Below, piece by piece: positions 1 to 9,251 of a DNA stretch of 64,000 nt. How positions within the stretch are numbered: position 1 is the stretch's first letter; each line of letters opens with the position of its first letter. A model generated the notes under the pieces. The model did no database searches and was not told where the DNA came from. It saw only the letters and a program-made list of their open reading frames with translations. The position numbers and the translations under genes were made by a program. This stretch comes from JAFGXT01 sp963677165 (GTDB taxonomy: Bacteria; Verrucomicrobiota; Lentisphaeria; Victivallales; SZUA-371): NCBI GenBank assembly GCA_963677165.2, contig CAXXSX010000002.1:1426001-1490000 (forward strand), read 5' to 3'.

Positions 1-1435
1 CCGTTGAATTATTGGTGTAGGGGTGAACACACAGTGCGTCAAAATAGTTGAACATATTGCGGTTTGCCTGGAACTTCAGCCAACTGTAATCAATACCGGC
101 GGTACCACTATTTGAGATTACGGCGAAAGGCTGTTCCGACCTGACTCCGGCGGCTCCATTCCGACCTAACTCTGTATACATGAACTTGCTGTGACCGTTA
201 TCTTCATTGCCCAGCTCAAAATACCGTGTAAGACCTTTAAGTGCCGCGGCCTCCTGCTTCATAAACATGCCGTAGCCACGGCAGAATTCCGGCAGCTTGT
301 CTTCCGAGTAGGACTTGGGGTGACCATAACGAGTTTGAATTACAACCGAACGGGTATTATGCTGATTTCGTTTCTCCACCGCTTGGGCGATCTTGTCCAT
401 ATTGTATTGACCGGGAAGCTTTTCCATACTTTGCCAGTTAGGTCCTTCCAGCCGATCCCAGCGGGCTCCGAATTTGCTGGCGAATTCTGCCGACATAAAG
501 CCCCAGACTCCGCCAATTGGAGACCAACGTTGTTCGTATTTCAGGATATCTTCCGGAGCGGTACTACAGTCGCCCATGAAAAGCTGCAGGCGGGAATCCA
601 ATACATCGACTTCCTTGCCATTGTACATAAGTTTGATTTGCACCGTGTAAGAGCCATAAGGAAGTACAGGTTTTACTGTCCTACAAGGATGTTCGTCACA
701 GCCGCTACCGAAAGTAAGTTTTTTCTGTAATACTTTTCTGCCGGAATACCGGTCCGTGACCGTGATGTCGGCAGATGTATTGGTCAGTGGTTTTTTTGCG
801 AAATTGTCCACACAGGTATCAATTTTTGCAGTCTTTTCTTTCCATACATATCCAGTACCCTTAACTCGTAATACAAAAGGATTTCCCTGATTCAGGTCCG
901 TGATTAATACCGACTTTCCGAACCGAATCTGTCCGATCGGGCAAGAATCTGATTTCTCAAGGCCAATGCCAAGCATCTTCACCGGCAGATCAGGCCTGCC
1001 GTTTTTATCGCCACTTTTCCAGGCTGGATGCTTCGGCATGGAAAATTCAACTTTTCCCCATCCGGCCCAATTGATTTTTTTCCGCGTCAAATATACTTCT
1101 CCGGATTTATCCAGAAACCATGCGGTTAATATCATCCCCCGCATATTATCCTGCACCCAGATATCCCAGATAATTTTTTCCGGCATCCCGGATAGTTTTC
1201 TTCTAAAGTCGTATCTGATATAGCAGTTGTTCTTCGCGGTACAATTGATGAATTTAAAGAATCCAGCCAATGCGTTTTCTTCCGGGAGCGGATTGACAAA
1301 TCCTTCAATTCCGGGTTGTGGGCGAATTACGGCCGCGCCGGTTTTCATTACCGGAGTCATGGGTACAGCATTAGCGGCTGCCGACGATAAACAAGCAAAA
1401 GATATTATTGTCAACATACCATAAAGAAATTTCAT
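1..1435 (-). CDS. Secreted glycosidase-like protein, C-terminus outside window
   Basis: Open minus-strand frame from an ATG at 1435 to the window edge (478 codons, no stop), so the C-terminus is missing. The start is preceded by an AGGGAG ribosome site. A hydrophobic signal peptide (LYGMLTIISFACLSS) ends around residue 22. The next ~170 residues look beta-rich and may be a carbohydrate-binding jelly roll. Near residue 405 the motif YFELGNEDNG resembles the strand-4 'NE' acid/base site of clan GH-A glycosidases, as does the very similar YNEPNG of the protein encoded at 14209-16626. It lies downstream of a pseudopilin gene and a LacI regulator in the same orientation. Substrate and GH family cannot be told from the visible part; an exported polysaccharide-degrading enzyme is the inference. 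Confidence 0.75.
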   Translation of the reverse strand, partial: MKFLYGMLTIISFACLSSAAANAVPMTPVMKTGAAVIRPQPGIEGFVNPLPEENALAGFFKFINCTAKNNCYIRYDFRRKLSGMPEKIIWDIWVQDNMRGMILTAWFLDKSGEVYLTRKKINWAGWGKVEFSMPKHPAWKSGDKNGRPDLPVKMLGIGLEKSDSCPIGQIRFGKSVLITDLNQGNPFVLRVKGTGYVWKEKTAKIDTCVDNFAKKPLTNTSADITVTDRYSGRKVLQKKLTFGSGCDEHPCRTVKPVLPYGSYTVQIKLMYNGKEVDVLDSRLQLFMGDCSTAPEDILKYEQRWSPIGGVWGFMSAEFASKFGARWDRLEGPNWQSMEKLPGQYNMDKIAQAVEKRNQHNTRSVVIQTRYGHPKSYSEDKLPEFCRGYGMFMKQEAAALKGLTRYFELGNEDNGHSKFMYTELGRNGAAGVRSEQPFAVISNSGTAGIDYSWLKFQANRNMFNYFDALCVHPYTNNST

Positions 1436-1551
1436 TTAATTGCTCCCTGAAATATAAGAAATATGTAATCGATTCAGATAAAAATACTGCTAAGGAGTTC
1501 TGTTTTAATTACAAAACCCCTAACAAGTAAAATAGTTGGCCGAAAAGGTTT

Positions 1552-2259
1552 TCACATTGACGGTTCCCACCAAACGGTATATTTATTTTTGAAGAGTTCA
1601 CTACCGCTGGTAGCATCACAATGTCCGTCTAAATATAACGCGGCAATCTGTCCACGAGAACCCAAATAGTTCTTAACTGTTGAAGTCAGATATGAATCTG
1701 CCATGTTGTACATTGAAGTCGGAAGAGGCTTGAAATGGGCAGCCTGTGCAATTCTCAACAAACGGTCATTAAAATAGTTATGCCACCACCCCTGACGGGC
1801 ATCACAAATGAATGCACTGGTCGAAGCTGATTTAATTTTGCTCATCTTTTTTTTGGTAAAGCGGAAGTTTAGACCGTAACTACCCCACATATCGGTTCCA
1901 GCATTAGTAATGTAACCGGCAGAAGTATAACCAGCTAAAGGACAAAGGGACCAAGGGTATACAGCCGATTCGACCCTATGGGAAACTTTTCCTTTATTTA
2001 TATATTCCGCAAGTTGTTTGGGCCAATCGCATAAGCTAATATCATTGGCCTGGGAATAATACATAACAATCCTACCATCATAATCTCCAGCATATTGTGC
2101 CACTCCTAATCCCTGCTGTTTGAGATTATTAATGCAGCTTGACTGCTTCGCGCGATCCCTTGCCTGCCCCAGGGCAGGCAACAGCATTGCGGCCAAAATT
2201 GCAATGATTGCTATTACGACCAAAAGCTCGATAAGTGTGAATTGTTTCGTTCTTTTCAT
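1552..2259 (-). CDS. Pseudopilin-like protein with prepilin N-terminal motif
   Basis: A short basic leader (MKRTKQ) is followed by FTLIELLVVIAIIAILA, the prepilin peptidase/methylation motif with the conserved Glu at mature position 5 and a single hydrophobic helix. The rest is a globular domain ending with LYLDGH, the 'DG' motif of the prepilin-type processing-associated family abundant in Lentisphaerota, Planctomycetes and Verrucomicrobia. I place the start at the second possible Met (2259), because GGGAG lies 8 bases before it; an in-frame ATG at 2274 would overlap that ribosome site. The gene lies 39 bp downstream of the LacI gene. Individual roles of this family are unknown; an envelope or secretion-associated role linked to the neighbouring glycosidase is inference. 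Confidence 0.85.
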   Translation of the reverse strand: MKRTKQFTLIELLVVIAIIAILAAMLLPALGQARDRAKQSSCINNLKQQGLGVAQYAGDYDGRIVMYYSQANDISLCDWPKQLAEYINKGKVSHRVESAVYPWSLCPLAGYTSAGYITNAGTDMWGSYGLNFRFTKKKMSKIKSASTSAFICDARQGWWHNYFNDRLLRIAQAAHFKPLPTSMYNMADSYLTSTVKNYLGSRGQIAALYLDGHCDATSGSELFKNKYTVWWEPSM

Positions 2260-2298
2260 TTTCTCATCTCCCATATGATTTATTGTTAATATTACGTT

Positions 2299-3318
2299 TT
2301 ATATTGAACCGACGGTTTCCCCTTTCACCAGAGAACAGTCAAGGTTAATTTTACGTGCAGGCATCGCCGGGTTCGCAATCCGTTCCTTGAGTGCTAAAAC
2401 GGCTGCCAGTCCAATTTGATGAGCGGGAACCTGCAATGAGGTTAATTGCGAAAAACCTTTCGGGGCAGGAATGGAATCAACTCCGGTCAATGATATATCT
2501 TCAGGTACCCTGATACCCTTTTGTGTCAGGTATATCATCAGCTCATTTCCAAGCTCATCATCAGCACATACCAGAGCGGTGAATTTACCGTTTTTAATTC
2601 CAGAAACTATTTTTTCAAAAGCATTCGAATCGTTAACAAACATATTTTCCGGATAATATTCAAGTCCCCTTCCCAACAGAGAAGTCATGAAACCACCCAA
2701 ACGATTACGATGAATGCTGCATTCAGAGCCGTCTCTTCCGACAAATGCAATTTTGCGATGTCCGTAATCAACCAGATGGTTCAGCAACATAGCCATACCG
2801 CTTTCCTGATCAATACCGATAACATCCATATATGGCAACCGGTAATCGTAAAACAATGATACGCATGGAAAGCTTTCAGAGAATTTTTTAATTACTTCAG
2901 CCGGATAATAATGAATCAGTACTACGCCTTCCGCCATGCCGGAGGTTAGTGCTTTGGGTAGAAATTCCTGATCCGCGGCAAACTCCCGATGACATAATGG
3001 AATATAATGAGTGATCATCGAAGTCTGTTTACGAAATGCGCCTTCACTAAGTCCAGTCATAAATCTTGATAATAAATCATTTCCATTCGAACCGGGAACC
3101 GAATCTGACTGAACAACTGCACAAAAAGGCTTCATTCCTTCAAGGGTGCCAGTGCTTCTGGTTTGCAACGAAGGAAATTCGTAACCCATCTGGCGAGCCG
3201 TTTCCAGAACCAGTGCTCGCGTTCGCGGATGGATCGCCTGATCATTTTTCAGAGAACGCGAAATTGTAGCGACGGAGAGATTTAATGTTGATGCTATCTG
3301 TCGTTGATTCGTTGCCAT
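2299..3318 (-). CDS. LacI-family transcriptional regulator
   Basis: 339 residues with the classic layout: an N-terminal helix-turn-helix (RQIASTLNLSVATISRSL, residues ~6-23) and hinge, then a periplasmic-binding-protein-like ligand domain (residues ~65-330, including GIDQESGMAM, GHRKIAFVGRDG and VPEDISLTGVD). It should bind DNA as a dimer and respond to a sugar or sugar derivative. It is the first gene of a minus-strand set with the pseudopilin and glycosidase, so it probably controls them as well as itself. A large palindrome overlaps its promoter at 3346-3386. The ligand cannot be predicted. Confidence 0.92.
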   Translation of the reverse strand: MATNQRQIASTLNLSVATISRSLKNDQAIHPRTRALVLETARQMGYEFPSLQTRSTGTLEGMKPFCAVVQSDSVPGSNGNDLLSRFMTGLSEGAFRKQTSMITHYIPLCHREFAADQEFLPKALTSGMAEGVVLIHYYPAEVIKKFSESFPCVSLFYDYRLPYMDVIGIDQESGMAMLLNHLVDYGHRKIAFVGRDGSECSIHRNRLGGFMTSLLGRGLEYYPENMFVNDSNAFEKIVSGIKNGKFTALVCADDELGNELMIYLTQKGIRVPEDISLTGVDSIPAPKGFSQLTSLQVPAHQIGLAAVLALKERIANPAMPARKINLDCSLVKGETVGSI

Positions 3319-3345
3319 TTTAATTTATGAAAACCTGTTTGTTAA

Positions 3346-3386
3346 AAAATGTTCAATTATGTTTAATTAACATTATAAAACATTTT
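3346..3386 (-). promoter_or_regulatory. Palindromic operator upstream of the LacI gene
   Basis: A 41-bp dyad made of outer arms AAAATGTT/AACATTTT and inner arms ATGTT/AACAT, with 5-bp spacers on each side. It lies 28-68 bp before the LacI start and overlaps the predicted -10 box and start point, the usual place for an autorepressing LacI operator. The dyad is directly visible; binding by this LacI protein is inference. The rest of the intergenic stretch (3400-3633) shows nothing I can name. Confidence 0.55.
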
Positions 3387-3399
3387 TAAAATAATGCAA
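3372..3399 (-). promoter_or_regulatory. Sigma-70-type promoter of the LacI gene
   Basis: On the minus strand, TTGCAT (3399-3394) and a perfect TATAAT (3377-3372) are separated by 16 bp. Transcription would start inside the palindrome and read into LacI, the pseudopilin gene and probably the glycosidase gene, since the gaps between these genes (39 and 116 bp) hold no clear terminator. Confidence 0.5.
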
Positions 3400-3633
3400 G
3401 ACCTGATTATTAAAAAATAAGAAATAAGGGTTATCTGTAATGGATATCTTCTGTTTGGTTTCAACTCAGAGCCATGCTTCTGTAGAGACAGTTCTTGATA
3501 AGTGAGTCTGCCGCATCAGCGGCAGTATGATGGCCTGAATTTTACATATGTCATTCCGTACGGGTTTAATATCGTTTGCAACAATGATCAGATTCCGTAG
3601 ATTTCGCTTAAAGATTTTTGATGTCTGGCTTTA

Positions 3634-4512
3634 CTATTTATTTCTGTACTGGCGGGGAGCGCAACCGTAGAGTTTACGGAAGGAATTCGTAAAATGGCTG
3701 TTATCAAAGAATCCCCATTTCGCGGCAACCTCGTCGATAGTCAGACGATTGTAGCTCAGGTCCATTGCAGCGGAAGCAAGTCGTGACCGTGACGCGAACT
3801 TTCCGTAGCTCATCCCGAAAACACCGGTAAATATATGGGAAAAACGGCTTTGACTTAGAGAACAGATCGCGGCGGCTTCGTTGAGCGAGGGAGGGCGTCC
3901 AGTGCCTTTTCTAACCGCATCCACTGCCGCTTTGATTTTCATGAAGTCATCAGACGATTCGTTCGAAATGGCTTCTTCTGCATTGGGGGCAGAACTTAAT
4001 CGGTCGATTGCTGTCAAAATAAGCTGGTGGAGTTTTAGCCAGATATGATGTTTCCAATTCAGCGGGTGGTCCCGCCAGGTCCGGTACATCATGAGGCCTG
4101 CCGTCTTAAAGAATTGTTTATCTATATCGGTTTCCGGGCAGAAACGTTTGTCGGGCTGGACAACGAACGGTTGCAGCCAGTTACATTCGCTGAACGACCC
4201 GCATTGTCCCAGATAGTCAAGATCGATGTTGATTGCTATCGCGAAATTTCTTCTGTCAGAGAAGCGATAGGCATGGGGTTCCCAGAACATGGTCCAGAAG
4301 GCCTGTCCGGCAGAATAATGACGTTCAAAATGATCAAAAGCCACATCCATTCCACCATCAATGATGATGCACAACTGCAACGCGTAGTGCATATCACCGA
4401 GAAAATCTTTTGAAGGATTATATTTATATTCGTGAACAATTTCAAAGGGACATTCCGGCGTAATTCCCGGGTGTCCCTGCTTCTCTATCGGTATTTTTCC
4501 TATTTCCACCAT
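3634..4512 (-). CDS. AraC-family transcriptional regulator
   Basis: 292 residues. The N-terminal ~170 residues resemble a cupin-like sensor domain (HYSAGQAFWTMFWEPHAYRF). The C-terminal ~100 residues carry two helix-turn-helix motifs (SLNEAAAICSLSQSRFSHIF, then LTIDEVAAKWGFFDNSHFTN) and the family ending FRKLYGCAPRQYRNK. It is divergent from the aminotransferase operon starting at 4646, with a 133-bp shared control region, so local activation of that operon is the likely job. The effector is probably a sugar or amino sugar, inferred only from the operon. Confidence 0.92.
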   Translation of the reverse strand: MVEIGKIPIEKQGHPGITPECPFEIVHEYKYNPSKDFLGDMHYALQLCIIIDGGMDVAFDHFERHYSAGQAFWTMFWEPHAYRFSDRRNFAIAINIDLDYLGQCGSFSECNWLQPFVVQPDKRFCPETDIDKQFFKTAGLMMYRTWRDHPLNWKHHIWLKLHQLILTAIDRLSSAPNAEEAISNESSDDFMKIKAAVDAVRKGTGRPPSLNEAAAICSLSQSRFSHIFTGVFGMSYGKFASRSRLASAAMDLSYNRLTIDEVAAKWGFFDNSHFTNSFRKLYGCAPRQYRNK

Positions 4513-4561
4513 AATAGCATGATTTTACAAGTTAACGACAACTTATAACAACCTTTTATTG

Positions 4562-4590
4562 TTGAATAATACCTTATTATACAGGATAAT
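4562..4590 (+). promoter_or_regulatory. Promoter of the 4646-11304 operon
   Basis: TTGAAT (4562-4567), a 17-bp spacer and GATAAT (4585-4590). The DNA just upstream (4525-4566) is rich in short inverted and direct repeats (AAGTT..AACTT and CAAC..GTTG), plausible half-sites for the divergent AraC protein. The -35 box is imperfect, as expected of an activator-dependent promoter. Confidence 0.45.
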
Positions 4591-4645
4591 TAATTATATG
4601 CGAAGAGCACTATTATAAAATTTTACAAAAAAAGGAGACGATAAA

Positions 4646-5905
4646 ATGTCAGAACTTGCAATTAACGGCGGAGAAAAAGTTTATAAGGAAGCATTTCCGG
4701 GCTGGCCCTCATTCGAAGAGTCAACCATTCAGAAAGCAATGGAACCTTTGAGAAGCGGTCTGGTAAATTACTGGACCGGATCTGTCGGCCAGGAATTCGA
4801 GAAAAAATGGGCAGAATGGAATGGTGTCGCCAATGCGATCAGCGTAACCAACGGAACCGCTGCGCTTCATACTGCGCTGGCTGCAATGAATATTGGTCCC
4901 GGTGATGAAGTAATTTGTCCGTCATATTCATTTATCGCGTCATCGTTCTGTATTCTGCAGGCTGGTGCTCTGCCAGTATTTGCTGACGTTACCGAAGAAC
5001 ACACGATCGACCCGGCTGACATCGAAGCCCAGATTACATCGCGCACCAAGGCTATTGTTGTTGTTCACTTGTATGGTATCGTTGCCGACATGGACCCGAT
5101 TCTGGCTGTTGCTAAAAAACATAACCTTAAAGTCATTGAAGACTGCGCACAGTGCTTCGGTGGAATTTACAAAGGTAAAAAAGTCGGTACTATCGGTGAT
5201 GCCGGATGCTTTAGTTTCTGCCAGAGCAAACATTTTACAACCGGCGGCGAAGGCGGCATGGTGGTAACCGATGACGAGGACCTTGCATGGGAATGCCGTT
5301 CTTTCCGCGACCACGGCTATGACGTGAAAGAACGTTTGAACCTGCTCGAAATGGAAGGCAAATTGATGTATATCCATAAGCGTGTCGGCTTCAACTTCCG
5401 TATGACTGAAATGCAGTCTCAGATCGGTCTGTGCGAACTTGAACGTCTTGACAACTGGAACCTGAAGAACCGCCTGCGTAACGGCAAAAGATTAATTGAA
5501 GCCCTGAAAGATCATCCGCTGGTACTGCATGTTCCGGTTGATACTGAAGAACGGCAGAATGCTTTCTGGTGGGCTCCATTCGTACTGGATACCGACAAGA
5601 TCACTTGTGACATCAAGACCTTCATCAAGGCCGTAGGAGCCGAAGGCGTACCGGTATACAGCGTGCTCTGGCCTGAAATGTACCGGGAAAAAGCTTATAT
5701 TCAGCGTAACGGGTTCGGCGAAGCCAACTATCCGTTTGAAGACCCAAAAGCACGTATGATTGATTATTCGAAGGTAAATTGCACAAAGGCAAGGTGGATG
5801 ACTGACCGGACTATTTCTTTCTTCACGCATCCGGTTTATACAGAGGCACATATTGATGCCTGCATCGCAGCATTCAAGAAAGTTGCCGACCACTATATGA
5901 AATAA
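4646..5905 (+). CDS. DegT/DnrJ/EryC1/StrS family PLP aminotransferase
   Basis: 419 residues, full length for the family. Fold-type I PLP enzyme: the nucleotide-sugar/cyclitol aminotransferase hallmarks are present, with Asp166 in VIEDCAQCFGG and the Schiff-base Lys195 in FSFCQSKHFTTGGEGG. The C-terminal half carries NFRMTEMQSQIGL, also typical. It is similar in plan to the protein encoded at 23444-24745 (both have an N-terminal 'LAI-GG' stretch and NYWTG near residue 41). A strong AAAGGAG ribosome site precedes the ATG. It is first gene of an operon with a Gfo/Idh/MocA dehydrogenase 13 bp downstream; such a pair usually interconverts a keto and an amino sugar or inosamine. With NagA and hydrolases downstream, catabolic use is possible. 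Confidence 0.93.
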   Translation: MSELAINGGEKVYKEAFPGWPSFEESTIQKAMEPLRSGLVNYWTGSVGQEFEKKWAEWNGVANAISVTNGTAALHTALAAMNIGPGDEVICPSYSFIASSFCILQAGALPVFADVTEEHTIDPADIEAQITSRTKAIVVVHLYGIVADMDPILAVAKKHNLKVIEDCAQCFGGIYKGKKVGTIGDAGCFSFCQSKHFTTGGEGGMVVTDDEDLAWECRSFRDHGYDVKERLNLLEMEGKLMYIHKRVGFNFRMTEMQSQIGLCELERLDNWNLKNRLRNGKRLIEALKDHPLVLHVPVDTEERQNAFWWAPFVLDTDKITCDIKTFIKAVGAEGVPVYSVLWPEMYREKAYIQRNGFGEANYPFEDPKARMIDYSKVNCTKARWMTDRTISFFTHPVYTEAHIDACIAAFKKVADHYMK

Positions 5906-5918
5906 AGGACTTACAGAT

Positions 5919-6992
5919 ATGGACGACAGAGTCAAATACGCGCTGGTCGGTTTCGGCGGCATCGCCGAAAATCGTATCGCCAAAGAAGGTTTTGCCTGTG
6001 ACCGGGAGCGTTTTGCTCCGCTTCCCGGGGCAAAACTGGTAGGAGCCACCGACCTGAATCCGGCACGTGCCGAAGCGGTTGCCGCCCTGGGACTGAAGTG
6101 GTACAAGTCCGCCGATGAGATCATTAATTCAAATGAGATAGACGCGGTATTTATTGCCACCAATAACAGCAGCCATGCTGAAATCGCCAAAAAGGTAATC
6201 AACGCCGGCAAGCATGTTATCATTGAGAAACCAATGGCGACTACCATCGATGACGCTTCCCTGCTGGTTGAACTGGCAAAGCTCAAGGGAGTCAGCCTGA
6301 TGGTTGACCACATGATGACCGGCAACTGTTTGAATATAAAAGCAGGGCAGATGATCCGGAACGGAAAACTTGGTGAAGTGAATGACGCCTGTTTTCACAT
6401 GGAATTCAGTTATGGGGCCGTTCCTGAAGAAGCGGCTACCTGGCGCTGTTCCAGGCCGGAGGAATTCGGCGGTCCGATCGGAGACGTTGCAAGTCACTGT
6501 TTCTATATGGCGGAATTCATCCTCGGCAGTCAGATTGAAGAAATCGCATGTGTTTATTATCCGAAAACTATGCAGATTACCGTTGAAGACGGAGCTTACA
6601 TCAAATACAAGATGGCTAATGGCATGACCGGCAGTGTTAAAGTTGGGTTCAATGAACCGCGCGGCGGACTCGGTGGTACACTGTCCAATCTCGGCTTTGA
6701 AATTTATGGTACCGACGCCACATTGCGTTCATACGGTACTCTGTTTCAGCTTTCCGGCTATCAGGACGAACCGATTCCGATACGGTTGGAGCTGGACAAA
6801 TACACCGAACAGCAGAAATTTGTGATTGCGCCGGAAGAGGCTGAAAACATTTATCAGCATGTAATCAACAGCCATGCCAGATCAATCATTGACAAATCCC
6901 CTGCCAACGGCTATGATGCTTTGCATAATCTGAAACTGATCTATGCATCGCATGAATCGGCTAAAAATGGTGGAAAAACCGTTAAAATATAG
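5919..6992 (+). CDS. Gfo/Idh/MocA family oxidoreductase
   Basis: 357 residues. N-terminal Rossmann domain with VGFGGIAENRIA (residues ~10-21) and the family lysine motif IIEKPMAT (residues ~102-109). The C-terminal alpha/beta domain contains the substrate-side histidines around DVASHCFYMAEF. Members oxidise or reduce sugar or cyclitol hydroxyls with NAD(P). It follows the DegT aminotransferase by 13 bp, so it probably supplies or consumes the keto intermediate of that enzyme. Substrate unknown. Confidence 0.92.
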   Translation: MDDRVKYALVGFGGIAENRIAKEGFACDRERFAPLPGAKLVGATDLNPARAEAVAALGLKWYKSADEIINSNEIDAVFIATNNSSHAEIAKKVINAGKHVIIEKPMATTIDDASLLVELAKLKGVSLMVDHMMTGNCLNIKAGQMIRNGKLGEVNDACFHMEFSYGAVPEEAATWRCSRPEEFGGPIGDVASHCFYMAEFILGSQIEEIACVYYPKTMQITVEDGAYIKYKMANGMTGSVKVGFNEPRGGLGGTLSNLGFEIYGTDATLRSYGTLFQLSGYQDEPIPIRLELDKYTEQQKFVIAPEEAENIYQHVINSHARSIIDKSPANGYDALHNLKLIYASHESAKNGGKTVKI

Positions 6993-7001
6993 GTAACAAC
7001 A

Positions 7002-8351
7002 ATGAGTAACAACAGCGTTAGATTCGGTACCGGCAGACGGTGCATTACGCCTCAGGTACCATCCAATCTTGCCGGATATTTTAATATCAGAATGTGGGAT
7101 AAAGTTCTTGACGATATCTTTGTTCATGCTTTGGTGATAAAACAGAATGAAACGGCTTCCGCCATCGTATATTTTGACCTGCTCAATATCAATACGAAGT
7201 TATCAAACCGGATTTATGAGGAACTTGCCAAAACAAAGATTTTGAGCAAAGAAAACGTAATTCTGTGCGCTAGCCATACGCATACCGCTCCGGCGATTAC
7301 CGAGGAGTTTCACTGCAACCCTGATTATTGTCACTTTGTGGTAAGGAAAGCGGTTGAAGCCATCATGGACGCGTGTTCAAATACGCAGGACGGCGAGCTT
7401 TGTTTTGGCCAGACTGCGCTGGAAGGACTTGCGTTTAATCGTCGATTCTGGATGAAAGACGGCTCTGTTGTTACGAATCCCGGAAAAATGAATCCCGAGA
7501 TCGACCGGGTTGAAGGTCCGGTTGATCATTCTATTCCATTGCTTGGAATCAGACAGGAAGGCAAACTCAAAGTTCTGCTGGCCAATATCAGCAACCACGG
7601 TGATACCACTGGTGGTACTGCGGTTTCCAGTGACTGGATGGGTGCATGTCGCAGTCTGCTCGAAAAAGAAATGGGACCGGAATCAATGTTTATTCCGTTG
7701 ATTGCTCCTTCCGGAAATATCAATCATTTCAATGTAAAATCCCCCGGTTCGCAGACTTCCTGTAATGAAGCCGGAAGAATCGGCAAGGCCTATGCCGAAG
7801 CAATTTCGGATGCAATAAACAAACTGAGTGAAAAAGATGTGGAACTCTCTGTTACGAATAACATCGTAAAAGCGAATTCAAGGTATGTTGATCCGAAAGA
7901 TTTGAATGAAGCTCAAATCGTTTCCAGTAAATATTCCAGTCTCAATACCGACGGTTCCGGTACGGATATTACGTCTGAGGACTTGGCAAACAAGAGTCCG
8001 GTGGCATTGAAGTTTTTTGCTGACGCAACCATGAAACGGGCAAAGGAAAAGATTTCCTGTGAATTTAATCTGGTGTGTATTGATTTCGGACCGATGTGTA
8101 TCCTGTCATTGCCTTCCGAGATATTTGTTGAGGTTGGTATTGAAATCCGTACCAATATTTTCCCGGACAAAACGGTTATGATCGCAACGCATTCAGGCAC
8201 CGGTTCGGAAAAAATAAGCAACGGCTATATTCCAAATGAATTCAATTTCGGACGCGGCGGTTATGAGACTACCTACCGCTCCGCTCCGTTTGAAACCGGC
8301 ACCTCAGGCAAATTGATTGCCGGAGTAAAAGAACTTAAGTCCAGACTATAG
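7002..8351 (+). CDS. Neutral/alkaline ceramidase N-terminal-domain-like protein
   Basis: 449 residues starting 9 bp after the dehydrogenase. The opening (GTGRRCITPQVPSNLAGYFN) and the metal-site-like CASHTHTAPAI match the N-terminal domain of neutral ceramidases, as do SNHGDTTGGTAVSSDW and CNEAGRIGKAYAEA. In PVC bacteria such proteins are common in sugar-utilisation loci and are rarely true ceramidases; they are probably metal-dependent amidases or hydrolases. There is no signal peptide, so a cytoplasmic role such as cleaving an amide on an amino sugar fits the operon, but that is inference. It lacks the extra C-terminal domain of true ceramidases. Confidence 0.75.
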   Translation: MSNNSVRFGTGRRCITPQVPSNLAGYFNIRMWDKVLDDIFVHALVIKQNETASAIVYFDLLNINTKLSNRIYEELAKTKILSKENVILCASHTHTAPAITEEFHCNPDYCHFVVRKAVEAIMDACSNTQDGELCFGQTALEGLAFNRRFWMKDGSVVTNPGKMNPEIDRVEGPVDHSIPLLGIRQEGKLKVLLANISNHGDTTGGTAVSSDWMGACRSLLEKEMGPESMFIPLIAPSGNINHFNVKSPGSQTSCNEAGRIGKAYAEAISDAINKLSEKDVELSVTNNIVKANSRYVDPKDLNEAQIVSSKYSSLNTDGSGTDITSEDLANKSPVALKFFADATMKRAKEKISCEFNLVCIDFGPMCILSLPSEIFVEVGIEIRTNIFPDKTVMIATHSGTGSEKISNGYIPNEFNFGRGGYETTYRSAPFETGTSGKLIAGVKELKSRL

Positions 8352-8358
8352 CCTGAAT

Positions 8359-9246
8359 ATGAAAATAATTAGATCGTTATTGATCGTAATCGGCGTGAGT
8401 ATACTGCTTGCCGGCAGCGCAATGGCAGTTAATGGTATTACGATCAACAGGAAAAATATTGAAATGAAGCAGTCATGTACCGGTCAGCCCGAAAACAACA
8501 AGAAATTAGCCTGTGGACTTCCTTTTAACGGAACCTTTTTCTTTGGTAAAAATAAAGGTTATTTACTGGTGCCGGAAAATTATGATCCCAGTAAAAAATA
8601 TCCGTTTATCTTATTCTTCCATGGTCGTGGCGGATCAGCGGCAACCAATAATTTCAGTGGCGATGAATTTACCGCTTTCCGTAAGCTTTGTTCCGACAAA
8701 GGATTCATTGTTGCTGTCCCCGGTTATGGTTCCGATTGCTGGCTGAATGAAAGTGGTGAAAAGATTGCTCTGGAAATGGTCGCTTTTCTGGAAAATAAAC
8801 TCTCAATGCCCCCTGAACCATTCTATGTTATGGGTGCTTCGATGGGGGGCGCGTCTGCTCTGATATTTACGATTCGCCATCCGGAAAGAGTCAAGGCAGT
8901 ATGTGATATATTTGGCGTAACAGATTATGTAAAATTCTATAACAAAGGATTCTACAATAAGTCGATAAGTGCCGCATACGGCGGAACGCCGTCGCAGAAT
9001 CCGGAATATTATGCGGAACGTTCGGCGGTAAACTTTATTGATGTATTAAAAAATAAACCGCTGCTGGTAATTCACGGTGACCGTGATCACTGTGTACCGA
9101 AATGGAATTCCGATGAGCTGGTCGCAAAACTTAAAGCTGCGGACGGTAATGTTGAGTACATTGTTGTCCCTGGACTAGGACACGATAATGCGATTATAAA
9201 CGGTTTGGAAAATAAAGTGATTGATTTCTTTGAAAAGCACAGGTAG
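8359..9246 (+). CDS. Secreted alpha/beta-hydrolase (esterase-like)
   Basis: 295 residues with a clear signal peptide (IRSLLIVIGVSILLAGSAMA, cut near residue 24). The body is an alpha/beta hydrolase: HGRGG oxyanion region, nucleophile Ser in GASMGGASAL, Asp in HGDRDHCVP and His in GLGHDN. It resembles the PHB-depolymerase/feruloyl-esterase group of prolyl-oligopeptidase-like esterases. It starts 7 bp after the ceramidase-like gene. An exported esterase that removes acyl groups from a polysaccharide is the likely role. It is the only operon member with an export signal. Confidence 0.85.
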   Translation: MKIIRSLLIVIGVSILLAGSAMAVNGITINRKNIEMKQSCTGQPENNKKLACGLPFNGTFFFGKNKGYLLVPENYDPSKKYPFILFFHGRGGSAATNNFSGDEFTAFRKLCSDKGFIVAVPGYGSDCWLNESGEKIALEMVAFLENKLSMPPEPFYVMGASMGGASALIFTIRHPERVKAVCDIFGVTDYVKFYNKGFYNKSISAAYGGTPSQNPEYYAERSAVNFIDVLKNKPLLVIHGDRDHCVPKWNSDELVAKLKAADGNVEYIVVPGLGHDNAIINGLENKVIDFFEKHR

Positions 9247-9251
9247 TGACA

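Noticed and set aside
191..1424. Three plus-strand ORFs over the first 1.4 kb
   Set aside because: The minus-strand frame is open across the entire stretch with a signal peptide and GH-like motif; the plus-strand frames have no recognisable content.
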